64,000 nucleotides of DNA, taken from Eledone cirrhosa. Taxonomy: Eukaryota > Mollusca > Cephalopoda > Octopoda > Eledonidae. A program made the translations under genes and the position numbers. The stretch lies in the NCBI GenBank assembly GCA_964016885.1, contig OZ024740.1:199013082-199077081 (forward strand), in the 5' to 3' direction. The notes beneath the pieces are model-generated. The model did no database searches and had not been told where the DNA came from. It worked only from the letters and a program-made list of their open reading frames with translations. Within the stretch, counting starts at the first letter, position 1. The number at the start of each line of letters is the position of its first letter. Positions 1 through 11,659 of this stretch are shown piece after piece.

Positions 1-40
1 TTAAATAAAAGTCAAATGATTAAATTTAGCTTCGTTTATT

Positions 41-95
41 ACTGCTATATATATTTCAGTGACAGCCATCTTTGGCTGTGACCTCTTCAGGCAGT
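41..95 (-). ncRNA. Hammerhead ribozyme, type I, near-intact
   Basis: Read on the minus strand: stem I is ACUGC pairing with GCAGU, the core is CUGAAGA (fits CUGANGA), stem II is a 10-bp stem with one C/C mismatch around the loop AAAGAU, then GAAA, a short AU-only stem III, and the predicted cleavage falls after UA, between 46 and 45. All invariant core positions are present. A related copy lies at 23949-24010 on the plus strand. Known biology: type I hammerheads with tiny stem III occur in Penelope-like elements and retrozymes. Inference: self-cleaving RNA at the end of a retroelement that runs off the window edge. Confidence 0.75.
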
Positions 96-720
96 TTGAA
101 TTAGTATGAAATAGACAAGTACATATGTTGTTTAGGTGTATAATATTGTCAATACTCTGATATGCCCAGTTCCCTGTTGGGTTGTTAATTCACTGAGGAA
201 CTGGAGTCATATGAATTCAAACAAACGAATTTCAGTGTCAAAGGTCCCCTTCTCCTCTCATTGGTCAGTTATTAGAACATTCCTTTTTTTTTTTTTTCAT
301 TCTCAGTACTTTTTATAGTTTTACCCTACATTGTTCTACTTACCGTTTCGACTTCCTCCCCCTCCCCCTCCCCCGTATCCTCTTTGACCTCACGCCCAGC
401 TGTAGCCGGCACTACCACCGCATGAATGGGTCTACTCCACCCCCTCCCCCCTTTTCTCCTACCGGCAGGTTTAGCTACCCCTTCCCCCACTAATTTGCCA
501 TCACAGATTTACTACTAACTTGTGATGTGACCAATGCTGGTGATCATCTCTTTGACCATATATGGAATTACCCCTTGATAAGCTCGGCTATTTAAATACC
601 AGAATAAATTTTCATTCAGTCCAGAATTAGCCGTCGAAACGGCTTGAGCTCACCCGTCGGGGTCTTACTTGTTCCTATTACCCTCTCTACTACCCTAAGT
701 ATTGAGTACTTTGGTGCGTT
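96..720 (-). other. Ribozyme-upstream repeat sequence, no gene
   Basis: No coding sequence seen. Short words (such as the reverse complement of AACTGACCAATGAGA) are shared with 23.75-23.95 kb, the region just upstream of the related ribozyme there, so this is probably the same decayed repeat family. A C-rich pyrimidine tract lies at 350-465. Confidence 0.35.
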
Positions 721-754
721 ATGGTCCACCTGGTTTCTTACCACATTTCCTTCG

Positions 755-823
755 TTATATATATATATATATATAATAATATTAATAATAATAATAGTAA
801 TATAATATTAATATATATATATA
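755..823. repeat. (TA)n / (TAA)n microsatellite
   Basis: TA dinucleotides grading into TAA and TAT units. Confidence 0.9.
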
Positions 824-883
824 TTTCATTTCTGAATTTGTTTAGCAAGATGCTTTATCTGAAAACGAGTGTTGAAACCGATA

Positions 884-1405
884 TTGTTATGCTTTGGGAG
901 GGTCATGTTGCCAATAAGAAACACACGCAGCAGTGCTTTCACTCCAATTTATTATAAATTAAATTTATAAATTAAATAGAAAACATAAATGGAATAGCAA
1001 CATCACAACTTACAATTAAAGTCAAAATGAAAACACACACACACATAGAACAAACAACCAACCAGTAACATGTCAATAAACAAATAAATAAACAAATAAA
1101 ACACACACAGACACCCGGATGTAACACATGCGCAAACTAAACACACAACACACACAAAAACAAGATGGCGTAGGACAGAACAAAGGAGAGGCACAAAACA
1201 AAGAAAAGAATCCCCAGTCACCGAGGGGTCACATAATGTGTGACGAAAGAACTTTGACAATATATGAACAACCGTCCGATTATGGAACCAACCAACCAAC
1301 CGGAAATTAATAAATTCTTAAATTTATAAATTTAATTTCTAATAAATTGGATTGAAACATGTGGTGCGTGTGTTTCTTATTGGCAACATGACCCTCCCAA
1401 AGTAT

Positions 1406-1411
<6 letters not shown>
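884..1411 (+). mobile_element. PLE terminal module with inverted termini
   Basis: About 75-90 bp at 884-965 is repeated in inverse orientation at 1315-1411; both ends carry CTTTGGGAGGGTCATGTTGC followed by AATAAGAAACACAC. The inner plus-strand part holds a hammerhead-like motif at 1217-1258. The same order (AGATGGCGTAG, ribozyme, then tail ending ATGACCCTCCCCAAG) is found on the minus strand at 17.5-17.8 kb directly after a GIY-YIG reading frame, so this is read as the 3' module of a Penelope-like element joined to an inverted copy of its own tail. It could equally be described as a foldback non-autonomous element. A (TA)n tract abuts the right end. Confidence 0.6.
1217..1258 (+). ncRNA. Hammerhead ribozyme, decayed core
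   Basis: Stem I GUCA/UGAC pairs perfectly, stem II GUCACA/UGUGAC is perfect around UAAUG, GAAA is present and stem III is A-G with AA loop. The first core segment reads CCGAGGG instead of CUGANGA, so activity is unlikely. Related to the motif at 17691-17740. Confidence 0.55.
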
Positions 1412-1491
<80 letters not shown>

Positions 1492-1506
1492 TATATATAT
1501 ACGTAC

Positions 1507-1542
<36 letters not shown>

Positions 1543-1570
1543 ATGCGTGTGTGTGTGTGTGTCTTTATAC

Positions 1571-1602
<32 letters not shown>

Positions 1603-1611
1603 TATATATAC

Positions 1612-1661
<50 letters not shown>
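1410..1661. repeat. (TA)n with embedded (TG)n
   Basis: Long TA runs with a TG-rich block near 1529-1562 and two near-identical TA/CGTACATA segments around it. Overlapping frames here encode only Tyr-Ile or Thr-His repeats and are not genes. Confidence 0.95.
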
Positions 1662-1662
<1 letters not shown>

Positions 1663-1684
1663 TGTAGGTGTGTTTCTGTGTGTG

Positions 1685-1775
1685 TATGGTATCTTGAGCA
1701 AGTGTCATTTAACATAACCCCGGTTCGACCATGTCATGTCAGTGGAGTTGGGTAGATGAAAACAGAATGGAAGTC
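1685..1775 (+). mobile_element. SINE fragment (type C)
   Basis: Internal part of a tRNA-derived SINE: the order CTTGAGCAAGTGTCAT, CCGGTTCGACCATGTCATG, GTGGAGTTGGGTAGATGAAA matches what I know of a common cephalopod SINE body. The tRNA head is missing, lost in the adjoining TA/TG tract. Related in type to 47000-47195. Confidence 0.5.
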
Positions 1776-2026
1776 CAGAATGTATTCTTCCTTCAATCCA
1801 AAGAGCCATCCTTGTCATACATTCTCTCACGTTGAATCTCTAAAAATCATGTTATGTGTACACGTGTTTGTGGAATGCTTCACCATTTACACTACAGCTT
1901 AATTGGTGGACTGTTTTATTAATCGCACAACTTAATCATTAAGTGTCGAAAACGACGGTCATCCATCCATCCGTCTGAGTGTGTATATACGCGTGACTGT
2001 GTGTGTGTGATGTGTGTATGTGCGTG

Positions 2027-2037
2027 TATGTGATGTG

Positions 2038-2094
<57 letters not shown>
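2027..2094. repeat. (TG)n microsatellite
   Basis: About 30 uninterrupted TG units. Confidence 0.95.
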
Positions 2095-2097
<3 letters not shown>

Positions 2098-2990
2098 AGT
2101 ACCAAGTACAAACATAACATAACCACTAGGAACAGAAAACTCGCAACATTCTACCATCTAATAAACATCCACAAACCATGTACTGGGATTCAGATTACAC
2201 CCATTGTCTCTTGCATAGAAATACCACTACAGAATCTATTTGCTCCTCTCGCAGATCCTCATGCCGGCAGCCCCGATGAGGTTCTTGCAAAGGCTCCAAC
2301 TAGAACTAGACTAACTCAAACTTACCAGAAACACATTTAACATCGATGTTGTCTCTCTCTAGTCATCATTACTCGTTCAAGCTGCAGTCTGGATTACTGC
2401 AACCTTTCTCACACAATATACTGCTTTGGAATCACTGCATCGGATATACACCAATCATATACATCATCGTGAAAAATACTTATTTCACCACACCTACTAA
2501 GAAACGATACGTCTACCTATGGGATACAGTCTCTTGGGCTTACTACGCTTCACCTATATGAACCAGCTAGAATATCGAATGCTCAACATCAGCCGCTCCT
2601 GTTTCTTTTTCATCAGATGCATAGGTGACATATCCATTCTCCCGTCCTCTCGTAAAGAGGCAGATAGAATATATACGAAGCTTGCGAACATAGTTGATAT
2701 ACTGTTTAGTGTAGAACAGTCTTCTGGCACTGGATTATTGTCTTTGTTCAACTTCCAGTTAAGGATAAAAGAAGAAGGTGACACCCACACAAATGTATTC
2801 CTAAAAACATACAATAGCTAACTTAAATAGCCAATTACAATTAGACACAAACTATGCGACATACATACACACGCACACACAGTCGAAACAACTCAATCCA
2901 GAGCAGCTAACATATCCAAACGATTATAACGTGTTACACAAAATTTGCCATCCGATGCTTTAATGAATACCGATTCGCTCATATATAAGG
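2095..2990 (+). pseudogene. Penelope-like reverse transcriptase relic
   Basis: Several frames together recall the PLE reverse transcriptase. In order: FYHLINIHKP and ITPIVSCI (2140-2220), the motif-A stretch FNIDVVSL (2336-2362) followed at once by a stop, then the motif-C region SCFFFIRCIGDISIL (2598-2640) where the catalytic YxDD-type box is degraded to CIGD, followed by SRKEADRIYTKLANI and FNFQLRIKEEGDTHTN. Further words (HTVETT, RAANISKR) continue in another frame to about 2930. Stops and frame changes make it non-functional. The endonuclease part is absent. A PLE terminal module lies about 0.7 kb upstream on the same strand, the place of a 5' pseudo-LTR, but linkage is inference. Confidence 0.6.
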
Positions 2991-5640
2991 AAATAATGCA
3001 ATGGTTCCAAAATGAGATGATGTTGATTCGGATCCGGAATTGATCATAAGTTGCCCCAAGTGCTAAACAACAACAGCAAGTACCACAAGGACATCGGTTA
3101 AAATAAAAAATAAAAAAACGTTTTGACTCTATATAATAAGAGACGAGAATAACTGAGGGGGAAATCTTTATATAATATTATGATTTCTCCGAAATGTTGG
3201 AATTTGCTTTGGATAATTGAGGTCACAAGTTCAGCAAAGTAAGTCAAAGAATCATGGCCTGTTAAATTTTGAAATTTCTTGGAACATATAAACAATTTCA
3301 CGTCTCGCCAGCTCTACACTAGAAATATTATTGATGTTATGCTTTGAGAGACTTAGCAGTATGCGAGATAAATTGAAACATATCGGTCGGCCAGCGCATA
3401 TTTAACAATGAATGAAAATCAAATCGAATTGAGAGAATTCAGGGCAAAGTATTTGCGGTACTCGTTTTCTATTTACTGCTATCTGAGTTCCATTCCCACC
3501 AGGTTTAGCTTTGACTTTCATCCATTCAGCAACGGTGAAATTCAAAACCAGTCCAGGGCGGTGATTAATGAAATTGTACTAGCCTAGGGCGAGATGTTTG
3601 CGACATTCTAAGTTTAAAAAAAGCGCTGTGATTTTAATCTCTCGACTAGTTTAATATAACTACCCGGTATTTTGGTGGCTTTACAGAGTCAACTATGTTG
3701 CAATGTTTTGGAATTGAGTTCCAGTTTGGGAAATAATGAATCATTTTTGTCTAGTCACAGAGATACTTGGAATTGCCATAAACTCTGCTCTCGCCGCCAT
3801 AACTAAAGATGTAAAAGAAGTTTCATTTGTTGTTTATGAAAATTACGTTACTACAACAGACTAGAAAAATATTATCAGGAAAATCAGGCATCTGATTTAA
3901 TATGACAAGTAAGAACTACAGATCAAACTAGATTATGTTACTGTCTACCGACATACAATAATGACTACTTCAAAATCAAGGAGAGAGCTATCTCTGCACT
4001 CTTAACTGGATGGTATATATCAGCAGTACCCCGTAAAATATATATTGAAAGTATTGTGGAAGAGCACACACAGTGAAACCCACTGCATCCGTCATTCCTA
4101 CATTCTCAGTTGAAAAAAAGCTCTTCTCAATTTTGCCGAGATCCATGGCTCTCTAAGATAGAGTTAACCAGAGATGTCGATGACTACTGACACCAACAAG
4201 AAATTGTCAAGCAAAGTCTGGTATTTGGATAATCTCCTCTCTTCTGCCTTTTGGGGTTTAGTGGCATATGAGTTTTGTCACTGAGGGGATTAGGTTAACA
4301 CCCAATATCACAATATATCGTGTCCCAGATGAGTGATTCTGCCTCGTCGGGCAGTTTGGTTGCTTATACCGGTGAGCTTTTACAAATTTATGGAAGAGAT
4401 CTATAACTGATGGGATTGTACCTATGTGTTCCAATGTGTTTACCTGACTTTGTTTACCGGTCCTAAAATAAAACATTCTATCGGGATTTGCACGAGGTTT
4501 GAATGCAAATATAACGTATGGCCATCTAGCCCACATTACACTATTTTTTGTTAATTTATTTTTCTTTGTTATATAAACGTAGCATTGCAAAATGAATAAA
4601 CTATCGTTTTTCAAACTTAGGGGTTCAGTGTTTGGTTTCACTGCCTGGCATCTTAGAGAGAATTTTCTTTTTTAACATATTCGAGCCAGTATTTGTGAGA
4701 GGAAATCTTTTGCTGGAAACTATTAAAGGTCCCTTAGAGGGTCTGTACATGTAATTCAATGGGTCGTTCTTGTCAGCTAGTTTCTTACGCCAAATCCCCT
4801 ACAGAGTTACGTTAAAGAGATGCGTGTATGGGGAATATTCAGCCGGTCATGTGTAAATCTAATGAATATGCCATTCCATTACCCTAACATACAAAAACCA
4901 CGAATGTCTATTTACCTTACTAACTTTGTTCTTTTGTGTTAGTTAAAATGATTGCAAGATCTCCCACTTTTCTTTTATTTTGTATGAAATCTTGAGGATG
5001 ATAGTCCTAAAGCATCAATATGTGTCGTCTGTCTTCCTGCTGTTACATTTTCAATTTGTTTTAATATATCTAATATTGCTTCAACAGTCTTTATGGTAGC
5101 TCTCATATTTAAAGTGTCTGCTGACTTTAGAGGAATCCAATCTAGTTGTTAATTATGATTTTATTCTCATAAATTTTTATTACATTTTATGACGGAATAT
5201 AATTTGATGTTATCACGAAAAGGCAATTGAGAAAAAACAAACATATCTATTATAGATAATGATTACAGAGAAAAAAATATTTGTTTATCTGTTATCAAGA
5301 GAATTTATATTGATATATGAATTTAATGCACTTGTGTGATGTTTAATTTATTTTCACAGACTTATGGCTAGCTTGGTCTGTTATGTTTTCCCATTTAAGT
5401 AAACACGTAGTCCTGAGACTATACGTGTATGAGTGAATTAAATTTAGGTGTAATCATTTTACCTAATTACAGATTAGGTATTATCAAAATCACAATAGAG
5501 ACACGGCTCCATATTTATTGTACGTTAAGTCGCAGACATACATGAGATAGTAAAGGACTGAGTTGTAAACCATTGTATGATGGATAGCTCCAGAGTTCTT
5601 GTCAGAATTATTCCGTATATATGTAATAATGTAATAATGT
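2991..5640. other. AT-rich, no recognised gene
   Basis: I see no supported gene. An open frame of 127 codons on the minus strand (4258-4641) has no recognisable domain and is probably chance. A stem-loop near 3153-3192 (GGGGAAATC with GATTTCTCC) is followed by GAAA but lacks the other hammerhead parts. Confidence 0.4.
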
Positions 5641-5650
5641 TATGAATCCA

Positions 5651-5662
5651 TATATATATAAT

Positions 5663-5729
<67 letters not shown>

Positions 5730-5747
5730 TGTGTGTGTGTGTATATA
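5651..5747. repeat. (TA)n with short (TG)n end
   Basis: Long TA run ending in GTGTGTGTGTG; frames through it are repeats of Tyr-Ile. Confidence 0.95.
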
Positions 5748-5812
5748 TATTAATGACAGGAGGCCGAACTGGTGGAATTCCTTCAAAGTTTTATTGTTGC
5801 AAACACCATCCC

Positions 5813-5846
5813 TGTACTCCACCTGTTTGCTGTCAGGTGGAGTACA
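5813..5846. other. Perfect 13-bp stem-loop
   Basis: TGTACTCCACCTG and CAGGTGGAGTACA enclose an 8-nt loop immediately 5' of the first ribozyme motif. Confidence 0.8.
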
Positions 5847-5905
5847 TGGCTTTGATAAGTACCAATCAGTACGAAACAGAGATTTTGTCAGCTTTATCTC
5901 CCCTG
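5846..5905 (+). ncRNA. Hammerhead-like motif, decayed (monomer 1)
   Basis: Stem II GUAC/GUAC around CAAUCA, then GAAACAG and a U-rich closing part ending in GUC before AGCUUUAUC, as in the intact relative at 43239-43284. The first core segment reads UUGAUAA rather than CUGAUGA. Confidence 0.5.
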
Positions 5906-6165
5906 TTTGCTGAAAATTTAAAGTAAGTGAGACTGTCACTACTCTAAAACAATAGCGTAAGGACTTCGATATGATTTTAAATAAGCATAGAGTGTATTGC
6001 AAAATACAATATATATACATTCATTTATATATCGCTATTTCAGAGCACCAATTCTAATTTTCAATTTCTGCTTGACCGGCAACCGCTCTGTATAATCAGT
6101 TCCTGATTATTACTAGAATTCTATAAGAATCAAACTTTCATGATTTTCAGCAAACAGGTGGAGTC

Positions 6166-6226
6166 CTTGGTTTTGATAAGTTCCATTCAGTACGAAACAG
6201 AGCGCGGTCAGCTTTATCTCCCTTGT
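6166..6226 (+). ncRNA. Hammerhead-like motif, decayed (monomer 2)
   Basis: Second copy, 321 bp after the first: UUGAUAAG, a stem II now mismatched (GUUC/GUAC), GAAACAGAGCGCGGUC, then AGCUUUAUC. Confidence 0.45.
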
Positions 6227-6356
6227 TTGCTGAAAATTAAAAGTAAGTGAGACTTACACTACTCTAAAAAAATAGCGTAAGGTCTTCGAAATGGTTTTAA
6301 TTAAGCATACAGTGTATTGCAAAATACACTATATATACATTTATATATATATATAT

Positions 6357-7428
6357 ACATATATACACACATATGCATACTAGTGGAAGTAATTTCCTTT
6401 GCAAAACTCACATTCTATACTCTTTATTATACAATTTTGATTTCAGAATATTTCTGGTGTTTTTGTCAATGCGAATATTTCGAGCCGAGTTCTCACATTT
6501 TACGAAGTGCAAAACAATGTGGCTAAAAATATCTTTCTTCTCTTCTTGCGGCATTATTTTATATACATATTATAATTATAATTTATAAATACAAGTCATG
6601 TTTTTCTTTTTTTTTTTCATACATAATATTCTTATTGTAAAGTAGTGTTTATATGTTCCTTCAGCATTCTCTTCAATGTAAATCTTATTAGCCAGGTTTT
6701 CACAAAAAAATAATTAAATTATATTTTCTTTACTTGCAATAAAGTCGGGGTAATTGTTCTTTATTCATAATTAATCCCTCATTAAACACATTATCCAATT
6801 TCTGTTTATTTGTTATCCTCAATGATTCCTTTACTTGATTAAAATATTATTGCTTTCACGTCTATATAAATTGTTGTTTTAATATTTTACGTGGAATCTC
6901 ACACCATCCACCTCACTCTGTGCGTCCTCCTACCACACTATTTAGATTCCATACATTATACATTCTTTTCGATCACATAAAGTATTTGAACTATATTAGG
7001 TGGTAATTGGCGTAGAAAAGAAAGAATAATCAGACAGTCCGAGAAAAATGTTACTGGAAATAAAAACAAAATAACGTATTCTTTGGAATTTCTCAAATAC
7101 ACATTTAATGGTAAGGCAAACAGCCACACATTTTAAATTGCAGAGAATAGTTTCTGAATTATCGAGTGACAAAGATAATAAGACAAAATCAATATGTTAG
7201 ATGAAGTAAAGAAGAATGTGGGGCTGTAAATCAAAAAGAAAAAAAACAGTAGGGAGGCCACAGAAATTAAGAATACAAGTAACTCATAAATAATCAAATG
7301 AATAATAAGATTAAAAAAGGAAAGAACGAAATTTAGAGAAATATCTAGAGATGTAATTGCGAAACGGATTGATGAAAGTGGTATTCGTACAGCACAAAAC
7401 AAAAATTCAAATACTATTCAAAATAAGT
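6357..7428. other. AT-rich, nothing recognised
   Basis: No gene, RNA or element recognised. Open frames on either strand here are low-complexity and unsupported. Confidence 0.4.
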
Positions 7429-7591
7429 GTTTCTACTTTAGGCACAAGGCCAGCAAATACCCAGTGCATTACTGGTACTCTATTTGATCGACCCCGTAAG
7501 GATGAAAGCGGGATTTGAACTCAGATCGTAAAGAGACGTAACTATGCTGGAAAGCATGGCGTCCGACCCTCTACCGATACTGCCAATCCAG
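7429..7591 (-). mobile_element. tRNA-derived SINE (type A), near full length
   Basis: On the minus strand it reads from the tRNA-like head (GGATTGGCAGTATCGG, B box GAGTTCAAATCC) through the body ATCCTTACGGGGTCGAT to GTAGAAACA. A short deletion removes the segment between the B box and the TTTCATCC word. Confidence 0.85.
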
Positions 7592-8447
7592 TTTCAAAAT
7601 AATATTCAAAATAATATTCATCAAAATAATAATCTAAAAATTCAAAACAGAACTGTCAGTAATTGTGAGTTTATGAATATTACTTGCTAATTTTGAAATG
7701 TCAAATATTGGTCAGCAGAGTATCACTAAGACGATCAATTCAACAATTGCTCTGGAAATACATTGTCTTACCAAAGAGAAACAGCTTCATATCATTCTAA
7801 TATAATGAGTAAACTAAGAATTAACACTTTTTGCTTTAACGTGGGCTTCGAATATCTGATTATGTTGGACATGGATCTACTTTCAAATTTAAATATGTCA
7901 TCACGCGTGAAATATAAACTATATTCGAGTGTTTTTGTGTTTTGTGTATGTGTATGTATATGTGTGTGTTTATGTTCCTTAAATATGACTAAATTGAACA
8001 GAAGCCACACTGATTCAATACCTATATTGCCATATTTTCAACCATTATTTATTTTGAGTGATCTTCTATTGATATTGAACGGAATTTGAATTATGGTCTA
8101 TTCATACAGAAAGTTCCAATGTCTAGCTAAGGTTTATCTATTTGAGTTCAGGAGACGCCGAGTGAAATTTGAAAACTGAATCCGAAGCGTTCGGCGTATA
8201 TTTGACTACAGAAAATAGTATAATACCAGACCATATCAGCCCCGATAACGATAAAAATGATATCAGCATGCACTTTTACGCCAACGTAAGTTGATACACT
8301 TTTTTGTGTAAGGTCTATAAATAAAATACCAATAAAATGCTGTGTTCAGCACCTATCTTCCTCCTTCGCTACCTACACCATCTTTCTCTTTCTTTCGCTC
8401 TTTCTCTCATAATAGGAGATTTTGCCCTGAGACAACACATCCATCAT
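7592..8447. other. No gene recognised
   Basis: AT-rich sequence with a short TGTATGTG-rich patch near 7940; no supported frame. Confidence 0.4.
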
Positions 8448-8531
8448 AAAACACACACACACACACACACACACATACACCCCACCCCACCCCCACCCCC
8501 ACAAACACACATATATATATATATATTTATA
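8448..8531. repeat. (CA)n-(C)n-(TA)n compound microsatellite
   Basis: CA units, then CCCCACCC-type tract, then TA units. Confidence 0.9.
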
Positions 8532-8536
8532 TATTT

Positions 8537-8683
8537 AATTAGAAAGTGAACAACACAATATATAACTACTCCATTACCAAAGGTTTCAGGACCCTAGACA
8601 ATATTGATATACGTCTAGGGCCCTGAAACCTTTGGTAATGGAGTAATTATATATTGTGTTGTTCACCTTCTAACTAAATAGCT
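8537..8683. repeat. Near-perfect inverted repeat, ~64-bp arms
   Basis: Arm 1 contains CTCCATTACCAAAGGTTTCA and the distal arm its complement TGAAACCTTTGGTAATGGAG; the outer ends AGAAAGTGAACAACACAATA also pair. The loop is about 16 nt. No coding content; probably a foldback MITE or palindromic relic. Confidence 0.85.
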
Positions 8684-8739
8684 CTGTTCTATACATAGAG
8701 CACTCTTTTTTCCTTTGCTTTTTCTTCGGAAATATTTAA

Positions 8740-8745
<6 letters not shown>

Positions 8746-8791
<46 letters not shown>

Positions 8792-8801
8792 CGATCTTTC
8801 G

Positions 8802-8858
<57 letters not shown>
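8746..8858. repeat. Two (TA)n tracts around CGATCTTTCGG
   Basis: About 45 and 55 bp of TA repeats split by 12 bases. Confidence 0.95.
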
Positions 8859-8862
<4 letters not shown>

Positions 8863-8867
8863 TACCG

Positions 8868-9570
8868 ATAATATTGCTTTATGCTGAACTCCATATCTTT
8901 TGTTCAGTTTTTTTTTTCGGAGTGTTTTGACTGCTGTTTCTTGTAAACGGACATTCATCTCATTCTGACGTCACTAGCCCTGTCTCCATGTGTGTTTATT
9001 AATTCAATTCCACACGAGGTTTGACTAGCCTGCTTTTAAATTCCCCTTTGGCATATTTTAGCTGTGGCTCTTAGTTATCGTTGTTGAGCACTACTGAGGA
9101 ACGACTCCAACCGTGACTAACCCCACTGAAAAGTTTCGTGAAATAGTCTTTTTAAGACTATATAGTGCATTTGTAGATTTTTCCAAATTGACGGATAAGT
9201 ATTTACTCTTAATTTTATTTTGAGTTTCAATTCTATTGGCTTTTTCCACGGATTACACAAAATCTGTGGATAAAATTTCTGGTCTTGACTTGTTTTGAAT
9301 TGGGATTAAATTATTTTCCCATATCTTACGTTAAATATTTTTCATCTTGACGTAATAGTCACTTATATGTCTGAATTACTGTTGGCTTCTTGCTTACATT
9401 AATTTCTCTATTTTCATTTATATATTTATACTCGGAATTTTTCCTTGAGTGCTTAAAATTATTTGTGACTAATCCCGGTCCAAAAAAAAAAAAACCGCGA
9501 TAATATTGCTTTATGCTGAACTCCACATCTTTTGTTGAGTTTTTTTCGGAAAGTTTTTGCTTCATTGAGT
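8868..9570 (+). repeat. Direct repeat pair (~70 bp)
   Basis: 8868-8938 and 9498-9570 share GATAATATTGCTTTATGCTG, AACTCCA, ATCTTTTGTT and a T-run ending CGGA. The 560-bp spacer has no recognised gene. Probably fragments of one interspersed repeat. Confidence 0.6.
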
Positions 9571-11655
9571 TTCGGCCACACTTAATGCAGCAATAGTGTG
9601 TATAGCTTCCACTGTCTTTATTTATTATGCAACAATTCACAATCCGCGCATGTGGCTTCATTAGCGGGGTTCGCCTAATCAATAACCAATTGATCGACAT
9701 AATTCGATTCCAGTCCGTTTCGAGTATGGCAGTAAATGTGACAGGCGACACATCACAATCGATTGGTTATTGGTTCAGAGATTTATGTGCCGGCAGGAGT
9801 CGAAATTCAAATAATTCGCTCCAGCCATAAGCACTCACCAACAAATCACATACACACATATATATACATATTGTTTCTGCATAATAGCACACAGTTGCAC
9901 AGGAGTAACGGCATCTTGACATGTCATATGGATGATAGAATGAGATTCTTTGTAGAAGGAATTATAGGTGTCAATAGCGTACTCCTGGAATTACGTGGAG
10001 GTGCAGCTGCACGCCTATGAGATTTGATTGGAAAATTATGATCATCTGCATCTCTAAAAATGATAGGAGCAAACGCTTATAACAGTGGAAGATATCCTCT
10101 GATGTGGAGAAAATAGTCTCTGATATTCATAAATGAAAAAAAAATTATTTTCACATTTCTAGTACATAGACATACACACCTGAATCCACTCACACCCTTA
10201 TATATGTATGTGTGTGTAAGTTTCTATATTATTAAGGAGTTTTTTTGCACTTTGATAATCTGTTTACCTATTGCATTTTATGTACATATCAAATCCTTAA
10301 TGGATCAACCGGATATGATTCTTCATTTAATTCACCACGAAAACCAAATAGAAAGTGGTGGAGGTCAACCAGGGAGGGATTCATCCAACAAGAATGAAAA
10401 AAGTTTGGATTGGATTTCTCCTTTACTGTACCCTATGTTAGGGAATTTCATGTATGTACAACATTTTTCTTTGTCGAAACTTCAATATGTTTGAAAACGT
10501 ATGTCTGCTCACGATTCTCGTTTTCATCACATCAACTCCGAATAATTCTGCCGATCATCAAATACTATACATTTCCTAACTATATTAGATTTTATTTAAA
10601 AAAACATGGTATGGCTAAAGCAACGTTATATAACACATAATTATGTTTAGATAGCAGCTTTATCTAATGGGGATTTCGCTTGTATTTCGAGCTGGTCATT
10701 TGTGGACATATGATCTGTCTTCAATTGGTTATTATACTTGCAGAGACAGATTTCTCATACACATTTATGTAATATGCGTTGCTATATATGTCCTTTCAAA
10801 AGAAAACAAAGTTTTTTCCTTTACGTAAACACTCATATTTTTAAAAGTCTAAACTAAATGATTCAATATGACGAACCTTTAAATTAACTTTAATACAAAA
10901 CCAGTTGGAAAACGTTAGACTGAAACATATCAGAACAAATTTTATTCACTCTCAACACTATATTTAGGTTTTCATCCACACACATTGACTGAATGATAAC
11001 TTAATACTAGTGGATATATTGGTAACATATATTTCATAAGTAGAAATGTGTCAGTGACTTCGAAGTTTCAGCTCTATCGCTTCATTTGCTTGTCTGTATG
11101 TAGCTCAATGTAGTGAATTGGGGATTTTATTTGTTTGTGATTAGGTGCCATGTGGTTGTATGTGTAGGTAGGTTTAATGGTCAATTGGTCTTAATAGATT
11201 ATTGTAAATGCATGTGGACGTGATGGAGCGGGGGGGGGGCTTTTGTTTATTGAAAATAAATGGGTTGATGCAATATTTATAAAATAGGGAAGGAATTTAC
11301 GTATACAGAAAAACATTGATCTTTAGGAAACATCAGTATTGATTTTTCCATTGGACAATAGGTTTGATCTTATTCTAAGACAAACAACTCCTATCTGTAA
11401 ATACCCAGCCATAAACAACTTTACTCATGACTAAAATGCAGTTTAGCTCGGCCATTACTAAGATGAGGGTAAATAATAATATATATATAACATGGCAAAT
11501 GTAAAGAAACAATGAAGATAACATTTACTAGAGATAATGATGATAATTATTTTCAAAGGTCTAAGAAATAATTCCGAAAAGAAACTTATTTAAATATTAT
11601 GAAACAGAACTACGCGGGTAAGTAAAAAATTATCCGCATTTACGCAATAACATGC
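9571..11655. other. No gene recognised
   Basis: Mixed AT-rich sequence with a G-run at 11231-11239. Short open frames (such as 9627-9830, 10204-10494) show no domain and I do not support them. Confidence 0.35.
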
Positions 11656-11659
11656 CATT

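Larger units (their letters stand above)
5756..6356 (+). repeat. Tandem ~321-bp hammerhead monomers
   Basis: The block 5837-6030 recurs at 6159-6356 in direct orientation, offset 321 bp; each has a hammerhead-like core, then TTTGCTGAAAAT, AAGTAAGTGAGAC, AATAGCGTAAGG and AATACA(C)TATATATACATT. The intervening part (CAGAGCACCAATTCTAAT, then CCGGCAACCGCTCTG) matches the monomer at 43.08-43.65 kb on the other strand. A short monomer with one ribozyme, repeated head to tail, is the layout of metazoan retrozymes, which are thought to be copied from circular RNA with help from PLE-type enzymes. No open frame is present. Confidence 0.65.

Noticed and set aside
566..660. UUGAUAAG ... GUCGAAACGGC as another hammerhead
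   Set aside because: CGGCUA/UAGCCG can pair, but the loop would be about 47 nt and no NUH site or stem I follows GAAA.
1339..1717. Long Tyr-Ile and Thr-His open frames on both strands
   Set aside because: They are translations of (TA)n and (TG)n; the same applies at 5640, 8689, 12840, 20409-20861, 22124-22538 and 59105.
3150..3215. CUGAGG stem-loop followed by GAAA
   Set aside because: Stem II is strong, but stem I and a cleavage triplet are missing.
4258..4641. 127-codon minus-strand frame as a gene
   Set aside because: No domain, no splice or promoter support, in repeat-poor AT-rich DNA.
7133..7402. Hydrophobic 89-codon frame as a membrane protein
   Set aside because: Composition follows from AT-rich sequence; no other support.
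9080..9150. CUGAGGA and CUGAAAA words near GUGAAA
   Set aside because: No consistent three-stem fold; core bases are wrong.
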